NCBI GenBank assembly: GCA_012295275.1
Contig: CM022675.1
Span: 5,945,832 to 6,007,831 of the forward strand
Length of the DNA: 62,000 nucleotides
Reading direction: 5' to 3'
Source: Chrysomallon squamiferum
Taxonomy: Eukaryota; Mollusca; Gastropoda; Neomphalida; Peltospiridae
The notes beneath the pieces were generated by a model. The model had not been told where the DNA came from, searched no databases, and saw only the letters and a program-made list of their open reading frames with translations. Below, one piece after another: positions 25,054 to 42,443 of this stretch. Position numbers and translations under genes: made by a program. Positions within the stretch are counted from its first letter, which is position 1; every line of letters begins with the position of its first letter.

Positions 25054-27346
25054 ACATATATTTCTGATTAAAATTATCATTATTACTGTCAATAACATTG
25101 CTTTTATTTTTATTTAATATTATTGTAATATTATTATTATTGTAATATTATTATTATTAATATATTATTATTATTGTAGTTGTTATTATTATAGTATTAT
25201 TATTATTAATAATATTATTATGTTCGTTGTTATCATTATTACTAATACTTCTGTTACAACCATTTTCAGTATCTTTTAATTTAGATTTCAAATTAATATT
25301 AACTGCTTAATGCTTTCCATTGTAACTCTTGTAATTTACTTGTGTTAGATTCTTATTTTTATTTTAAAATTCACAGATGAATCTTCATCTTGCAGAACAC
25401 TGTGATAGATGTTTCTTTTGTGGGTTTTTTTCTTGCTGACAGTAATATGTACTGAGTGCCCACTTCAGTTAACTATGACTAGTTAATTAATCATTTTAAT
25501 ACTAATTTAAGAAACATATTTAAAAAAAACAAAAACTTGTGAACTTTAATTATCAGTACTGTTAACAGTAACAATTAACAATGTGAAATCATTTATTTTA
25601 GGTGTATTAGTTACCGAATCAGTTTGAAATCTTCTGTTGTGTGTGTGTGTGTGTGTGTGTCTGTTCATGCATGATTAAATAGTATCATTACATATTTTCC
25701 TCAATTCAAAATATTTAACAGAATTCCAGATAAATAATAAAGTTTCCAAACCTAGTTATTTCCCCTTATTTCGAACCCCCCCCACCAAATTATAATTTTC
25801 TTAAAATAAACAAGATTATTGAAATTCATCACTTTTACTAAGTAAAACTTTTGTAAAGTGGTGTGACTGTGTAAATACGTTATAAATACATTTTACATAT
25901 TTATGAGTTGCTATCTTTTTATTTAATTTTAATTTTTGCCTGTACAGGTGCTAAGAATATTTGTCATGTTATTATTTTTTTTAAACCTATCCAGGTTCTG
26001 TTAATATAAAAAAATATTTTTTTTTACTTACCACTTGTTTGTTTAATTTGGTTATTTGAGGTGTGGTATTTTATCTGTGTAGATCCTATAAGCATAATAA
26101 ATATCTTTTTTGTTTTTAAACTTTAACTGTAAAAATATTAAAATATTGAAATATTTTCTTTACTTCCAAGTAGTTTTTTTTTATGTATTTGTTTGCTTTT
26201 TCTCCTCAGTTTTATCTGTACTGGTATTGAAAGTGTAAAAATATTTTTGGTACTTAAATATTTTTGTTTGAATTTTTTTTGGTCATCTCTTTTTTTAGTT
26301 ATTATTATTAAATTTTATCTCTACATTTTCTTTTCTTAAAAAAATATAAACAAAAAAAATTCTGTACTTAATGTTGTTCAGATTAAATATTTTGGTACTT
26401 AAATATTTTTGTTTGAATTTTTTTTGGTCATCTCTTTTTTCAGTTATTATTATTAAATTTTATCTCTACATTTTCTTTTCTTAAAAAAATATAAACAAAA
26501 AAAATTCTGTACTTAATGTTGTTCAGATTTTCTCGGTAAAGATTCTGAAAGCATAAAAATATTTTCTTTACTTACAAGTTATTGTTTTGTTATTAAATTC
26601 TTATTTCTTTTTCTTTTTTTAAATCCTTATTTTCACTAGCACAGGTCCAAAAGATATACAAATATTAGTTTTAACCACACAATTATGAAGAAAGCTGTCA
26701 ATTATTTAGATTTTATTTATTTATTTTTTCTTTTTTTCATTACTAAAACAACATACTAACATACTAAACCTTAACAAAATTTCTAATCTCTCACAAAAAA
26801 AATTAAAAAAAAAATTGTTTTAATTATGAAAATTACCACAATTAAACACATCCAAGAATTATTCAACATTATCACATGAATACAAATATATTAGCTTTTT
26901 TATTATTCTTTTTTTTAATCTGTTATTCAAAACATGAACCAACAAGATGCAAAAACATACTATAAAATAATGAAGCTGATTTTGAAAAATGATATATAAA
27001 TCCTGAAGGCTGCTAAACAAAGGATCAACACATTATTTTTATTATTATTTTTTAAATTTGTTATTTAATATCTACAATGGAAACACTGCTTCAATCTATT
27101 CCACATCAAAGCATGTCAAAAAATTTGTAAAACATACACAAACAGTTATCAAATTTCGCACAGACAAACAGAGTGAAAAATTAACAGTTTCTGATGTTAT
27201 TTTTTCAAGAAGAAAGCAATAGCTGAAAGATAAGATAATAATAAAAAAAAAAAATAATAATAATAATATAAAGAAACATTTGAGACAACTCATAAAACGT
27301 AGGAAAAATGAGATAAAAAAAAAATATATATAACAATAAATAAATC

Positions 27347-27378
<32 letters not shown>

Positions 27379-27491
27379 CAAGTATTAAAATTCTGAATAA
27401 ATTGGCTTGGTAAGTTTTTTTTAGGACACATGTTAATTTGACTCAAAAAGAGGAAACCCAACAGTGTGCTGTGAATAAAACTGAAACAGCA
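25054..27491. other. Convergent intergenic region SKAP / MTX2
   Basis: Contains the 3' UTRs of both genes. Candidate plus-strand signals are AATAAA at about 25736 and 26094. ATT runs lie at 25115-25210 and a GT run at 25638-25661. A 145-bp unit is tandemly duplicated at about 26245-26530, and poly-A lies at 27349-27374. No further gene is recognised. Confidence 0.7.
26245..26533. repeat. 145-bp tandem duplication
   Basis: Two adjacent copies starting 'ttggtacttaaatatttttg' (about 26248 and 26393) and ending 'cttaatgttgttcagat', nearly identical over their length. This is a recent duplication in non-coding sequence. Confidence 0.9.
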
Positions 27492-27801
27492 TCATGCGAT
27501 TTGGTTTCCTGTTCTTTTATAAAATCGTTCATCCACCCTCTTAACGAAGGACGTGAGGTTTTTAAACTGTTCTATTATCTCCGCAAACCGTCGCTCTGGC
27601 AGGTAGGTGGTAAGCAGAGTGAACAGGTGACCAAAAACAAGAGCATCCAGCTCAGTGGGTCTGAAATAAATAACAAAATAAAACGGAATAAGGAGCAGAA
27701 ATAATGGAATGACAAAGAAAAGAAGGTAAGGAGGTAAGGTAAATAATGGAATGACAAAGAAAAGAAGGTAAGGGTAGATGAGACAGAGTGAGAGTGAGAG
27801 T

Positions 27802-27846
<45 letters not shown>

Positions 27847-29334
27847 TGTATATAGATAGATAGATAAATTGATAGATATTTAGCTGGAGAAAGTTAAAGA
27901 GTGACAGAGAAATGTTGACAATATATTTTAGAAGATCTGTTAAAATATGTGAATGAATAAGTAGTGTAACAAAATTCTTCACACTTTCAGATTATCTTGT
28001 AATTCAGGGCAATCTATCAATGTATCATCACTAGCGTAATAAACTATTCAAATAAAATGACACAAAATGTTTAAATCATAACCATTTTATTCTTCCACAA
28101 CTGAAATCATTTCACAGAGAAAAAAGAGAAGAAAAACAAAATGAACATATTAAAAAGAAATTTAAAAAATAACAAAACATTGCAAACCTTTCACCAAAAA
28201 AGTAATTCTGTTTATCCAGTCTTTCTGACAAAGCTTCACAGCAAATTCGAACCTCATCACAAACCTAAAAAAAAAAAAAAAAAATAATAAAAAATAAAAT
28301 GCAAAAGTAAAATACATACATACATACATACAAAAATAAATAAATAAATAAATAAAAAATAAATAAATAAATAAAAAAAATAAATAAATATTAAAAGTTT
28401 GATGTGACATCCTCATAGGACATCATATTAATTACAAATGTCAAAATATATGAACACACACAAACAAACAGAGACACACCTACCTGTGTTATTGTCTTCC
28501 TAGCCCAGCCTATGCTGTCTAACATGGCGTATATTTCTCTCTGTTTCTTCCAAGGAAGAATTGTTCTTAATGGCCATGGATGTACACAGCCATAACGAGG
28601 TTTTGTCACCTGTTCATTTTAAGAAGGTAATAAAAGTTGGAATAAAATCTTTCTTTAAATACATTTGTCTGTATGTCTTCATCCATACATGTATGTGTGT
28701 AAGTGTATATCTGAATTTGTGTGTGTGTGTGCATGAGTGATTGTGTGCGTGCGTGCATGTGTGAATGTAATGCTTTATTTAATGAGTCTACTTGTATTTT
28801 ACAACCAAACAGAGCTAGGAAACAAGCTGATAACACTCACCTCCAATGAAACAGTTTTATCTACCCAAGCCAGATAAAGCTGAAAACAGAAAATATTCTT
28901 TTTTTTTTGTCTCAGACTTGTTAGATACACAGACATATGTACATTCATACACTTATAAACAAACAGACACAAACATACATATATATATAAACACATACAT
29001 GCATTATAAACATATATACATACAGACATAAATATAAAACATACACACAAATGCACACATACACACAAATTTATAATAATAAAAATTATCTATTTCTACA
29101 TCACATGAATATATTTGTCTGAGTTTTTGATTTTTCACAGCATAACTGTTTGTAGCTGACACTACAAGTTTTAGATAATTATGTTTAGCTGATACATACA
29201 GACAGACAGACAGAGTCATATACAACTATATTACCTCAGCTTTCACGAGAATGTTGTCAACAAGAGCCATGTATGCTCGCATTTCAGATCTCTCACTCTC
29301 ACTTAGATCACGACTGAGTAGAAAACCCTGAAAA

Positions 29335-29369
<35 letters not shown>

Positions 29370-29741
29370 ACAAACAAACAAATAACAGAATAATGAAATA
29401 AATAAGTATGTAAATAAATAAGTAAATAAACAAATAAATAAACAAACAAATAAACAAATGGATAACAGAATAAATAAGTATGTAAATAAAATATATAAAT
29501 AAATAATAAATAAACAAATAAATAAAAAAAATGAATAACAGAATAACCAAATAAATATGTAAATAAATAAATAAATAACAAATAAATAAATAAACAAATA
29601 AATAAACAAATGAATAACAGAATAACCAAATAAATAAGTATGTAAATAAATAAATAAACAAATAAATAAACAAATAAATAAACAAATGAATAACAGAATA
29701 ACCAAATAAATAAGTATGTAAATAAATAAATAAATAACAAA

Positions 29742-29772
<31 letters not shown>

Positions 29773-32554
29773 CAAATAAATAAATAAACAAATAAACAAA
29801 TGAATAACAGAATAACCTAATAAATAAGTATGTAAATAAATATATATATAAATAAATAAATAAATGGATAAATAAATAAATAAATAAATATGCAAGTAAA
29901 AAAAGCAGCTAAATAAATAAAACTAAAAATTAAATAATAAATAAGATGGTCCTACTGTATGCAATAAAAATATATAAATAAAATAAAATAGAATAAAATA
30001 AAATAAATTAAAATAGTATGGAAGTTTAGTGAATTAATTTTAGATGAGCACATTACAACGAAGATAAGAACCATTTCACAACAGAAACAAGCAACAGAAA
30101 ACTGAACTGACTCACTTTTGTTTGCACAAAGCCAATGATTGGATCAAGTTCTGAGATGAGGAAAGGTCCACAGTGCAAGAATGGAACTTTACCTAGAAAC
30201 ACATATAACCTTATAAAATACTACTAATAATAATAATAATAATAATAATCAGAATGATAATCATAATGATAATGTTAATAATAATAATAATTTAAAAAAT
30301 GAATACTACTACTACTACTATTGATAATGATGATGATGATGATGATATTTAGCATTAAACAAAAATAATATGATTATATCATTATAATAACAGCAAAAAA
30401 TGATGATACAGATGAAAATTTAATATTATTCTGTTCACTGCATACTTAAATTGCATAGAATGATGTTAATTATCCAACATAAAATAGCATTCATATTTTG
30501 TTTTGGTTTTATCTTTTTGGTTGACAGAATGTGTGGCAATAACTGGGGAAGTGACAACTTCATTCAGCAGTGACAGATAATAAAACTTTGAGTGAATATA
30601 TATCCATTTATCACAAAGAAACAGTTCAACAATAACACCACCATTACCACAACAACCATAATGATAGCATTAATAATACAGAAGAAAGGAAAAATAATAA
30701 TAATAATAATAATGATGATGATGATAACAATAAGGCTTTAAAATTTCTCAAAACCAGATCTGAACTGAACAGGAAACCCCCACCCCCTCCCTTGAATTAG
30801 AGGACATCTACAGCCTTGTGATGCATCATGTTTGTAAATGTAAAACCCAGTGAATCAAACAACAGTCCAGTGTTTTTCCTACTTGGTGCCCGAGTTTCAA
30901 GAAACTTCACTGTAAATTTCATCAAATATAAGAAAACTTTTAACCCGAAATCACTTTTTTTTTTTTTTTTTTTTTTTACAATCATTATTATTATAATATT
31001 TTAAACTAAATGATTACTTCTGTAAAAAAATACAATGAATAAAAATAATGAAAAGAAAAATAAATAAATAAAAAATAAAAATAATTTAAAAAAAAAAAGA
31101 ATGAAAAAGAAAGAAAAAAGAAATAATTAATATAAAAAATAATACTAATAATAAAAACAAATAATAATAATTAAAATTTTTTAAAAATTAAAACTTAAAA
31201 ATATCAAATAATAAAATGTCTGTAACTTCTTTTCATCTGTACTACAGTGTATCCATGGTGATGCAAGCAGTAACTTGGAATAGTCTAGATTTAGATACTG
31301 TGTGTGTCGCAGTTTCTATGGAAAAATTCTGCAGACAGAGATTTTAACTTTTTATCAGAATCCAACCTGTACTCTGACTGCCTTGACCTGAATAACCTCT
31401 TGTTACCTGGCAACCAGTGATTAGCTAGAGGTGAAAAAAGTGCTTACCCGATGGAGACATTTCTTCGGCGTTTGTTCTCAGTTCGACTTTAAAGTGTAGA
31501 CCGCACATGTGCAGAAAAGTCTTAACACTTAGACAGCTGGCATAGTCAGGAAAAGTGATCTGTTCCACTGAAGAAGAAAAATTACATACATGTATGTGTG
31601 AGAGTCTGTATGTGTGTGCATGCGTGCGTATGTGTCTGTCCCACTGAAAATAAAAATTACATACATGTATGTGTGAGAGTCTGTATGTGTGTGCATGCAT
31701 GCGTGCATATGTGTCTGTCCCACTGAAAATAAAAATTACATACTTGTATTTGTGTGTATGTGTGTCTGTAGTGCTGAAAATAACAATTATATATGTGTAT
31801 TTGTGTCTGAATATCTGTATGTGTTAGTTCCACTGAAAAGAACAATTGCGTATACATACTTGCATTTGCAGGTTTCTCTGTGTGTTGGAGTTCATGTCTG
31901 TATGGTACATGCTCATGTGTTTCTGTTTTGTATGCCTCCCTTTGTGTATTTATATATATATAAAAATGCTCAGGCACATAACTATCCAAATACAAAAATA
32001 TGAAGTCATGCAGGAAAAAATGTCTGATAATTTCGGTCTACATACAACCATGATTTGCCATTTCACTGCAGAAGTGAATGACATAAAAATGTTGAGTTTT
32101 TTACTAAGGTGGGATTTCTGAAGAATAAATATTAATGTCATTTGATGAAGCAAACATATAAACGTAAATTTAATTACTTGTGTTAATCATCACTTGTCTG
32201 TGTTTGTATGTGTGTATTTTTGTTTGTGTGTGTACATGAGCATGTATGTGTTGTGTATGTGTGTGCGTGTGTGTGCGTGTGTGTGCTCGTTTGTGTGTAA
32301 AATTAAAATTTACCTTGATATGGTTGGTAAAGACAAGCATCCTCTGGCCATGGCTCTGATGCTGAAATAGTAATATTACACACAAGCATAATATAATAAT
32401 TATTTATTATTATTTTGTTTTATTTATTTATTCTTTTTTTAGTCAATATATAGTATAAATAATAAACAAAATTAACCATTGAAACGAGCATTTAAAACAA
32501 TAATAAATAAATAAATGATGACACTGATAACAAAAGTAATAATCCGCATAATAC

Positions 32555-32629
<75 letters not shown>

Positions 32630-33043
32630 CTATATTTCTTAACTTGTTTACGAAATAATATACAAAATCTAATTTTCTGAGTGAACTAAAGTTTAAATTG
32701 TATTAATTCAATGTATTATATAACGTTACATCATATCATAAATCACGATCGATAGTATTAAAACTTCTTTTTCTTTCTGTTCAGTAGTGACAAATCGTTT
32801 TCTGTCAACAGTAAGCACATAAAACATTTTAATTTTAATGTTTTAATCGAAACATTTGTGCAAAGAAACCGATGAGTACTTTGACATTGACAAACAAAAC
32901 TTAAAACCGTCGGCCAGAATATTAATTTTTTGTTATTATTATTAATTTATTTGTTTTTATTTGGCATTACTTTCTGACATGCATCAAAAAATTAATATAC
33001 CTCCTAATTCTGCCTGCACAGACTCCACAACAATGGTACTCAT
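27492..33043 (-). CDS. MTX2: Metaxin-2 (mitochondrial outer-membrane import/sorting)
   Basis: Minus strand, CDS join(33001..33043, 32314..32361, 31448..31567, 30116..30192, 29235..29327, 28841..28879, 28484..28609, 28188..28264, 27492..27660), 263 residues, the same length as human MTX2. All junctions are in phase. Diagnostic stretches are [11 protein letters not shown], the thioredoxin-like GST-N part ([40 protein letters not shown]), the GST-C helices ([45 protein letters not shown]), and [16 protein letters not shown]. Metaxin-2 is a cytosolic-side partner of metaxin-1 in the SAM/MIB assembly that inserts outer-membrane proteins, and it acts in mitochondrial transport. It has no transmembrane segment of its own, as expected for MTX2. 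Exon 8 must use the donor GAAAG|GTTTGC rather than GTGAAA seven bases earlier to keep frame. Confidence 0.93.
27808..27842. repeat. GA array in MTX2 last intron
   Basis: (GA)n with flanking short tandem duplication of 'aataatggaatgacaaagaaaagaaggtaag' at 27702-27773. Confidence 0.85.
29330..29900. repeat. (AAAT)n array with higher-order structure in MTX2 intron 4
   Basis: AAAT/CAAA tetranucleotides organised in larger blocks of about 75-115 bp. Each block contains one 'gaataacagaataac' marker (about 29461, 29533, 29613, 29689, 29803) and a 'taagtatgtaaat' marker. All three minus-strand frames stay open for up to 195 codons because the tetranucleotide lacks stops on that strand. They encode only Leu/Phe/Ile/Tyr mixtures and are not genes. 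The array begins three bases from the exon 5 acceptor. Confidence 0.9.
30200..31440. other. MTX2 intron 3
   Basis: AAT, GAT and poly-A/poly-T simple repeats (30222-30330, 30690-30725, 30954-30977, 31020-31215). 31210-31440 is unique sequence of normal complexity without an identifiable feature. Confidence 0.6.
31561..31860. repeat. Minisatellite seeded on the MTX2 exon 3 splice acceptor
   Basis: The functional junction (plus-strand view tgttccactgaagaagaaaaattacatac at 31561) is repeated as tgtcccactgaaaataaaaattacatac at 31637 and 31716, as ctgtagtgctgaaaataacaatta at 31766, and as ttagttccactgaaaagaacaatt at 31826. Each unit continues into a GT-rich 'atgtatgtgtgagagtctgtatgtgtgtgcatg' part. 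Units are 50-80 bp. The copies carry the first exon 3 bases and the acceptor in the minus orientation. Confidence 0.85.
32559..32625. repeat. (GA)n in MTX2 intron 1
   Basis: An uninterrupted GA run of about 66 bp, within a 640-bp intron of otherwise AT-rich sequence (32362-33000). Confidence 0.9.
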
Positions 33044-33480
33044 TTCTTGCTAAGTAAAGTTTGTGCACATGCAATAAATAGAGGATTTATTTTTCGTTAT
33101 TTCTCCATCGCCATACGTCGAAACTGAATCTCACAATTGATACGCTTTTAAAAACAGGTTAGTACCAGTGAATAACGATTGAATTTGGACATTTTCGAAA
33201 TTAATTAAAAGTTAAATCTTTAGTAGTAAGAAATAAATCAACCAGCATTCATTATATTATAATATTTTATATGGCAGTTTTAATATTTTTGTTAATATTG
33301 GTTATTATATGTTTTCCTAATATTTACGGAAATAAACGAATATCAACGAATTGTGTCAAAAATAGCCGAATGTCAACGAAGAGTTAAAAATAGATTATTT
33401 TGCATCCTATTATTCCATTGGTGGTTTTTAATAGCACGTTCCAAACAGTTATAAATATAGAAGTAATAGTATTCTAACTT
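33044..33480. promoter_or_regulatory. Divergent MTX2 / RhoBTB promoter region
   Basis: About 450 bp separate the MTX2 ATG (minus) from the likely 5' UTR exon of the RhoBTB gene (plus, ending at the donor AAAG|GTAAGC at 33517). The reverse CCAAT pentamer ATTGG at 33416-33421 (in ttccattggtgg) is the one classical promoter motif I see. No TATA box in a convincing position. Shared regulation is an inference from the head-to-head layout. Confidence 0.45.
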
Positions 33481-33772
33481 GGTAATCGAATTCACAGACA
33501 CAGGTATCAATAGAAAGGTAAGCCTAAGAGAGAAAAACTACTACTAATAACAATACTGCTGCTACTGTTGCTGCTACTACTGCTACTACTACTACTACAG
33601 TTAATAATAATATACAACAATTAAAAAAAATATATATATAATAATAATGGTTAAAGTTTATTTATTTATTTATTTATTTATTATAGTAGTACTTTATTAT
33701 TATTATTATTATTCATATTATTCATATTCATATTATTATTATTATTATTATTATTTCAGAAAACGCGGCAAC

Positions 33773-38479
<4,707 letters not shown>

Positions 38480-38517
38480 TCTACTTAATATACACATTAA
38501 GTTAGTAATGGTAACGT

Positions 38518-38523
38518 AATAAA
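38518..38523 (+). terminator. Polyadenylation signal of the RhoBTB gene
   Basis: AATAAA 39 nt after the TGA at 38477-38479. Confidence 0.65.
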
Positions 38524-39705
38524 GCATCCTGTCTTATCTGAACTGTTAGGATTTTGAAAATTGTCAGAGCACTGAGTGATAAACTGCATGAATGGGATTC
38601 AAGTCTAAACAGGAAACAGGCAATTTAGACGGCTAGTTTTGGCTATTATTATTATTATTATTATTAAAAAAAAAATTAAAAAAAAAAAAAAAAAAAAATA
38701 ATAAAATAACAAACAACTTTTGTGCCTGAAGTAAAAACTGTTATATCACTCCATTTCGGCTTTGCGAATCAAATGGAAGTTGTCAGATTTTCTAATTTCA
38801 CATGAGCCGTGTCGAGATAGATCTTTTATAAACAGAGATAAAGAAAATTATGAAGGAGAATTCAAATTTCTCTGGAATATTAGAATTTTTTTTTAACTTA
38901 TTCATTATTAAACAAGGATTTCAACAAAAATATTTTTGCATTATTTCTGATTATTTTAAATTATTTTACATTATTTCTAATGCATACTATTACCTATGTG
39001 TAGGATAATTATTGGTATAATAACTGTTGTAAATTACACTGTTAGTAGAATAAATACACGTCTCTCTGTACATATGTATATATATAATTTTTTTTTCTAA
39101 ATGTCAGAGTTATTATTTAAATGAGAATTGGCGTACACTTGAGGTTGAGCAGTGCGTGTGCGTGTGCGTGTAATTCAATATGTATGTAATAAAGTTTTAT
39201 GTACCATATACAGAACTGTGTGTCACAGAAAAATAAAAACTGTTATGTAATTATGTAACTGCTTTCGTTGCTAGTTCGTGTGTACTACTGATAAAAATGT
39301 GTAATACAAAAACAGATCCATACATACGTACATACATGTGTTTGTATTTGCTGTAATAATGTGTCAAATACGATTGACGAAAATATTAAAGTGGCAGTTT
39401 AAAATAATTTAAGATTTCAACCCGGACTCCCATAGAACAGCATATAGCGTTTAATTTCATCAAAAATATAATAATAATAATAATAATTAACTAAATAAAA
39501 ATAAGAATAATAAATAATAAAAAAAAAATATATGTAAGTTTTTTCTTGTTTATTTTATTTATATATTTAATATTTTTTACTAAGTGTTTTTTATTTTCAT
39601 TCATTTATTTATTTTATATTTTTTGTTCTCAGTGGTTTTATTTCATTTTATTTCATGTTTACTTCGTTGTTTTTATTACTGTGAATGTTTTTAATTATTT
39701 GTTGT

Positions 39706-39799
<94 letters not shown>

Positions 39800-39959
39800 G
39801 TTGTTTTCTTCTTCTTCTCTATCTCAGTGATTTCGTTTCGATCATGTAATTCGACCAGATTGTGTCACAGTTACTGATCCCAGCAGTAGTAGTAATCAAA
39901 CAAACAAGCAAGAAAACAAACAAATAAGTAAATAAATAAGTAGTTAAACAAACAAATAA

Positions 39960-40006
<47 letters not shown>

Positions 40007-40902
40007 ATACATTAATAAGTAAATAAATAAAATAGCTAATGTTGATAAAGTCTACACGTTGTTGTAATAGCCTGTAACAACTTGGAGAAAAAGTGACAAT
40101 TTCTGAAAATAAATTTTCTAGTAGTTGATGAAAATTGTATTTGTTCAGAACATGAAATAGTTAATTTATTACGTTTAGATGTAATTGTACATCTGGTATT
40201 CAGATTTAAATGGCCCGGTATAAATACAAAAAAAAAAATTATTTGTTCATTCAAATGCCAAAACATTACGAAGTAAGAATTCACACACAATGGTGGTAAG
40301 TTTGACATTTAATTCCACAATGTTATTTCTTTGAAGGACCAAACTAAATATCATACGGTTTGATAATGACTAAATTGTCGATATAATTTAGAGGTGAATG
40401 TAATTACGTCAGTAATATAACAGTGCACGATTTTCAAATCAACATAGTACGGGATTTGGTCGTGTGATTTAGAGGATACAATACAGGGTGAGGCATTTTA
40501 AGTAATTTTTTTCTCTGTTTAGTTTTGTCTGTGAGTTTTGAAATACATGCACAAGAACACTGTGTAGCAATTATCTTTAGTTTTATTAATCAGAACATCT
40601 TTCTACATTTACTTTAACTTTCTTGGTTCTTTTTTTTTTTAATTATTATTGTTTTTCTGTTTTATTTTTATTTTCATTTATTTCTTCACTTACTCGCTCA
40701 GTGTATCTTTCTCCCATCATCTCTTTTCTTCTTCTTTCTTTGTTTCAATGATGCAGTTCAATGAATCAGTTCGCATACACTAATCATTTTAGTTTCAGTT
40801 TTATTTTTCTGTTATTTGTTTAACAAATATTGTTCTGAAACTAACCACCTCCTACATTTTACCATAAAACTGACTTAGCTACTTACTGCAAATATTATTA
40901 TG

Positions 40903-40936
<34 letters not shown>

Positions 40937-41238
40937 GTTTTATTAATAGTAGCAGTAGTACCACTACCATCATTACTATTATTAACAGTCGTAGTAGTAG
41001 CTATTATCATTATTACTAAATTACTCATTTTTATTGGTTTATTATTGTTATTATTACTATTATCATCATCCCCATCACCATCTTCGTTTTACTATCTCTA
41101 CAACTACAACTGTTATCATCATCATACTACTACTACTACTAATTATTATTATTATTATTGTTGTTATATGATGGTAAACGTGGATTTTGTGAGAGATAAA
41201 CTATGATTAACACGATAAAAGAAAGATCTGGATACGGC

Positions 41239-41279
<41 letters not shown>

Positions 41280-41417
41280 TTAATATAGTTATGTTTTGAT
41301 CAGTGTAATTTCATTATCTAAAAATGAATGAATAAATAAATAAATAATTTTTTTGTTTTAATTTTTAATTTTTATTTTTTTTATTAAACTCTTTTTAAGT
41401 TAGTAAGAACAATAATA
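38524..41417. other. Intergenic region RhoBTB / VMO1-like gene
   Basis: No gene recognised. Contains poly-A (38679-38698, 41242-41275), a long CT array (39709-39797), an AAAT array (39958-40008), and ACT/AGT triplet runs (40908-40935, 41130-41160). 38700-39470 and 40040-40600 are unique sequence of moderate complexity. Confidence 0.7.
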
Positions 41418-41618
41418 ATGAAAAATATCTTTTCAGTAACCCTCGTTCTCTTACTGACAATGAATTCACTGGCTGCCCTCGTTCTGGTATCGTTAGCAAC
41501 GGTTACTATCGGCGTTGAGCGGACGCTTCTGGAATCACATGGTGACAGTATATGGGGAAAATGGGGTGATCCAGAGTTTTGTCCCGATGGAAGTTTCGTT
41601 GTTGGTTTTATGATCAAG

Positions 41619-41680
<62 letters not shown>

Positions 41681-42443
41681 GTTGTTGTTGTTGTTGTTGT
41701 TGATGTTATTATTGTTGATTTGCTTTTTCTTTCGTTTTTAAGTTCAAGATTTTCGTTGTTCTTTCTCTTAATACATGTATATCCTCTTTTCTCCTTTTTC
41801 TGGTCTTAAAACAACGTGTTTCTTTTTCTTTTCTTGTGTGTGTGTATGCGCGCGCGCGCGTTTGTTTGTATAGTTTTAAAGTAAACAACAACAAATATAT
41901 AAAATACAATAAACTAAAATAAAACAGAAACATTAGTTTTAAAATATGAGTAATTATATATCAGTGTTTTTAACACAACGAAACATTTTTTCTTTCCAGC
42001 AAGAGGAGCCACAAAATGGAGACGACACCGCCACCAACGCCGTCCGTTTATTCTGCGACGACCACGAGCATTCTTCGGTCATGTCATCAGAAGGTCAATG
42101 GGGAAGCTGGAATGCAGGAGGGAACTGCGCCAACAGCCGCAGGATCTGGGGATTCAGACTCCAATCTGAAGGCAACCAGCATTTCGGAGACGACACCGCT
42201 GTCAACGGTGTCGAGTTTATTTGCGGCGGCGGACAAACCATCGGCTACACCGGCAGATGGGGAGACTGGAAGTCGTGGAACTACTGTCCTGTTGGCCACG
42301 GCATTTGCGGCATCAGGACGAAGGTGGAAGGTCAAAAGGTACTGGGTTTCGAAACCGACAACGTTGCCCTGACTGATATAGAAGCTTACTGTTGTCCAAT
42401 GGCGTGCACGTCGGGTGACTGTGCAATCAAAGCTAGTGATTAA
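41418..42443 (+). CDS. VMO1-like secreted protein (vitelline membrane outer layer protein 1 family)
   Basis: CDS join(41418..41618, 42000..42443), 214 residues. An N-terminal signal peptide (MKNIFSVTLVLLLTMNSLAA) may be followed by a second hydrophobic stretch. The body shows the threefold pattern of VMO1 (beta-prism) proteins: 'G.WG.W....FCPDGSFVVGFMIKV', 'GDDTATNAVRLFC', 'GQWGSWNAGGNC...IWGFRLQSEG', 'GDDTAVNGVEFIC', 'GRWGDWKSWNYCPVGHGICGIRTKVEG' and a terminal Cys-rich 'YCC'. VMO1 is an extracellular protein of egg coats and mucosal secretions; molluscan roles are not established by this sequence. The donor is GTATTA inside an ATT array, and the acceptor is tttccag. A decayed paralogue lies at 57945-58771. 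Confidence 0.88.
41621..41710. repeat. ATT then GTT arrays containing the VMO1 splice donor
   Basis: The microsatellite (ATT)n(GTT)n starts at the first intron base; the donor GTATTATT is its first unit. The pseudogene copy at 58107-58180 has ATT followed by AGT at the same position, so the array has been kept across the duplication. Confidence 0.85.

Noticed and set aside
24452-25098. Three long minus-strand frames opposite SKAP exon 9
   Set aside because: Shadows of a GC-rich, proline-coding exon; the plus-strand reading has a clear SH3 domain.
29226-29895. Three overlapping minus-strand frames of 159-195 codons (Tyr/Leu/Ile/Phe)
   Set aside because: Products of the AAAT array; only the part 29235-29327 is a real exon (MTX2 exon 5).
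40036-40308. 90-codon minus-strand frame
   Set aside because: No recognisable domain or splice context and AT-rich composition; left as intergenic.
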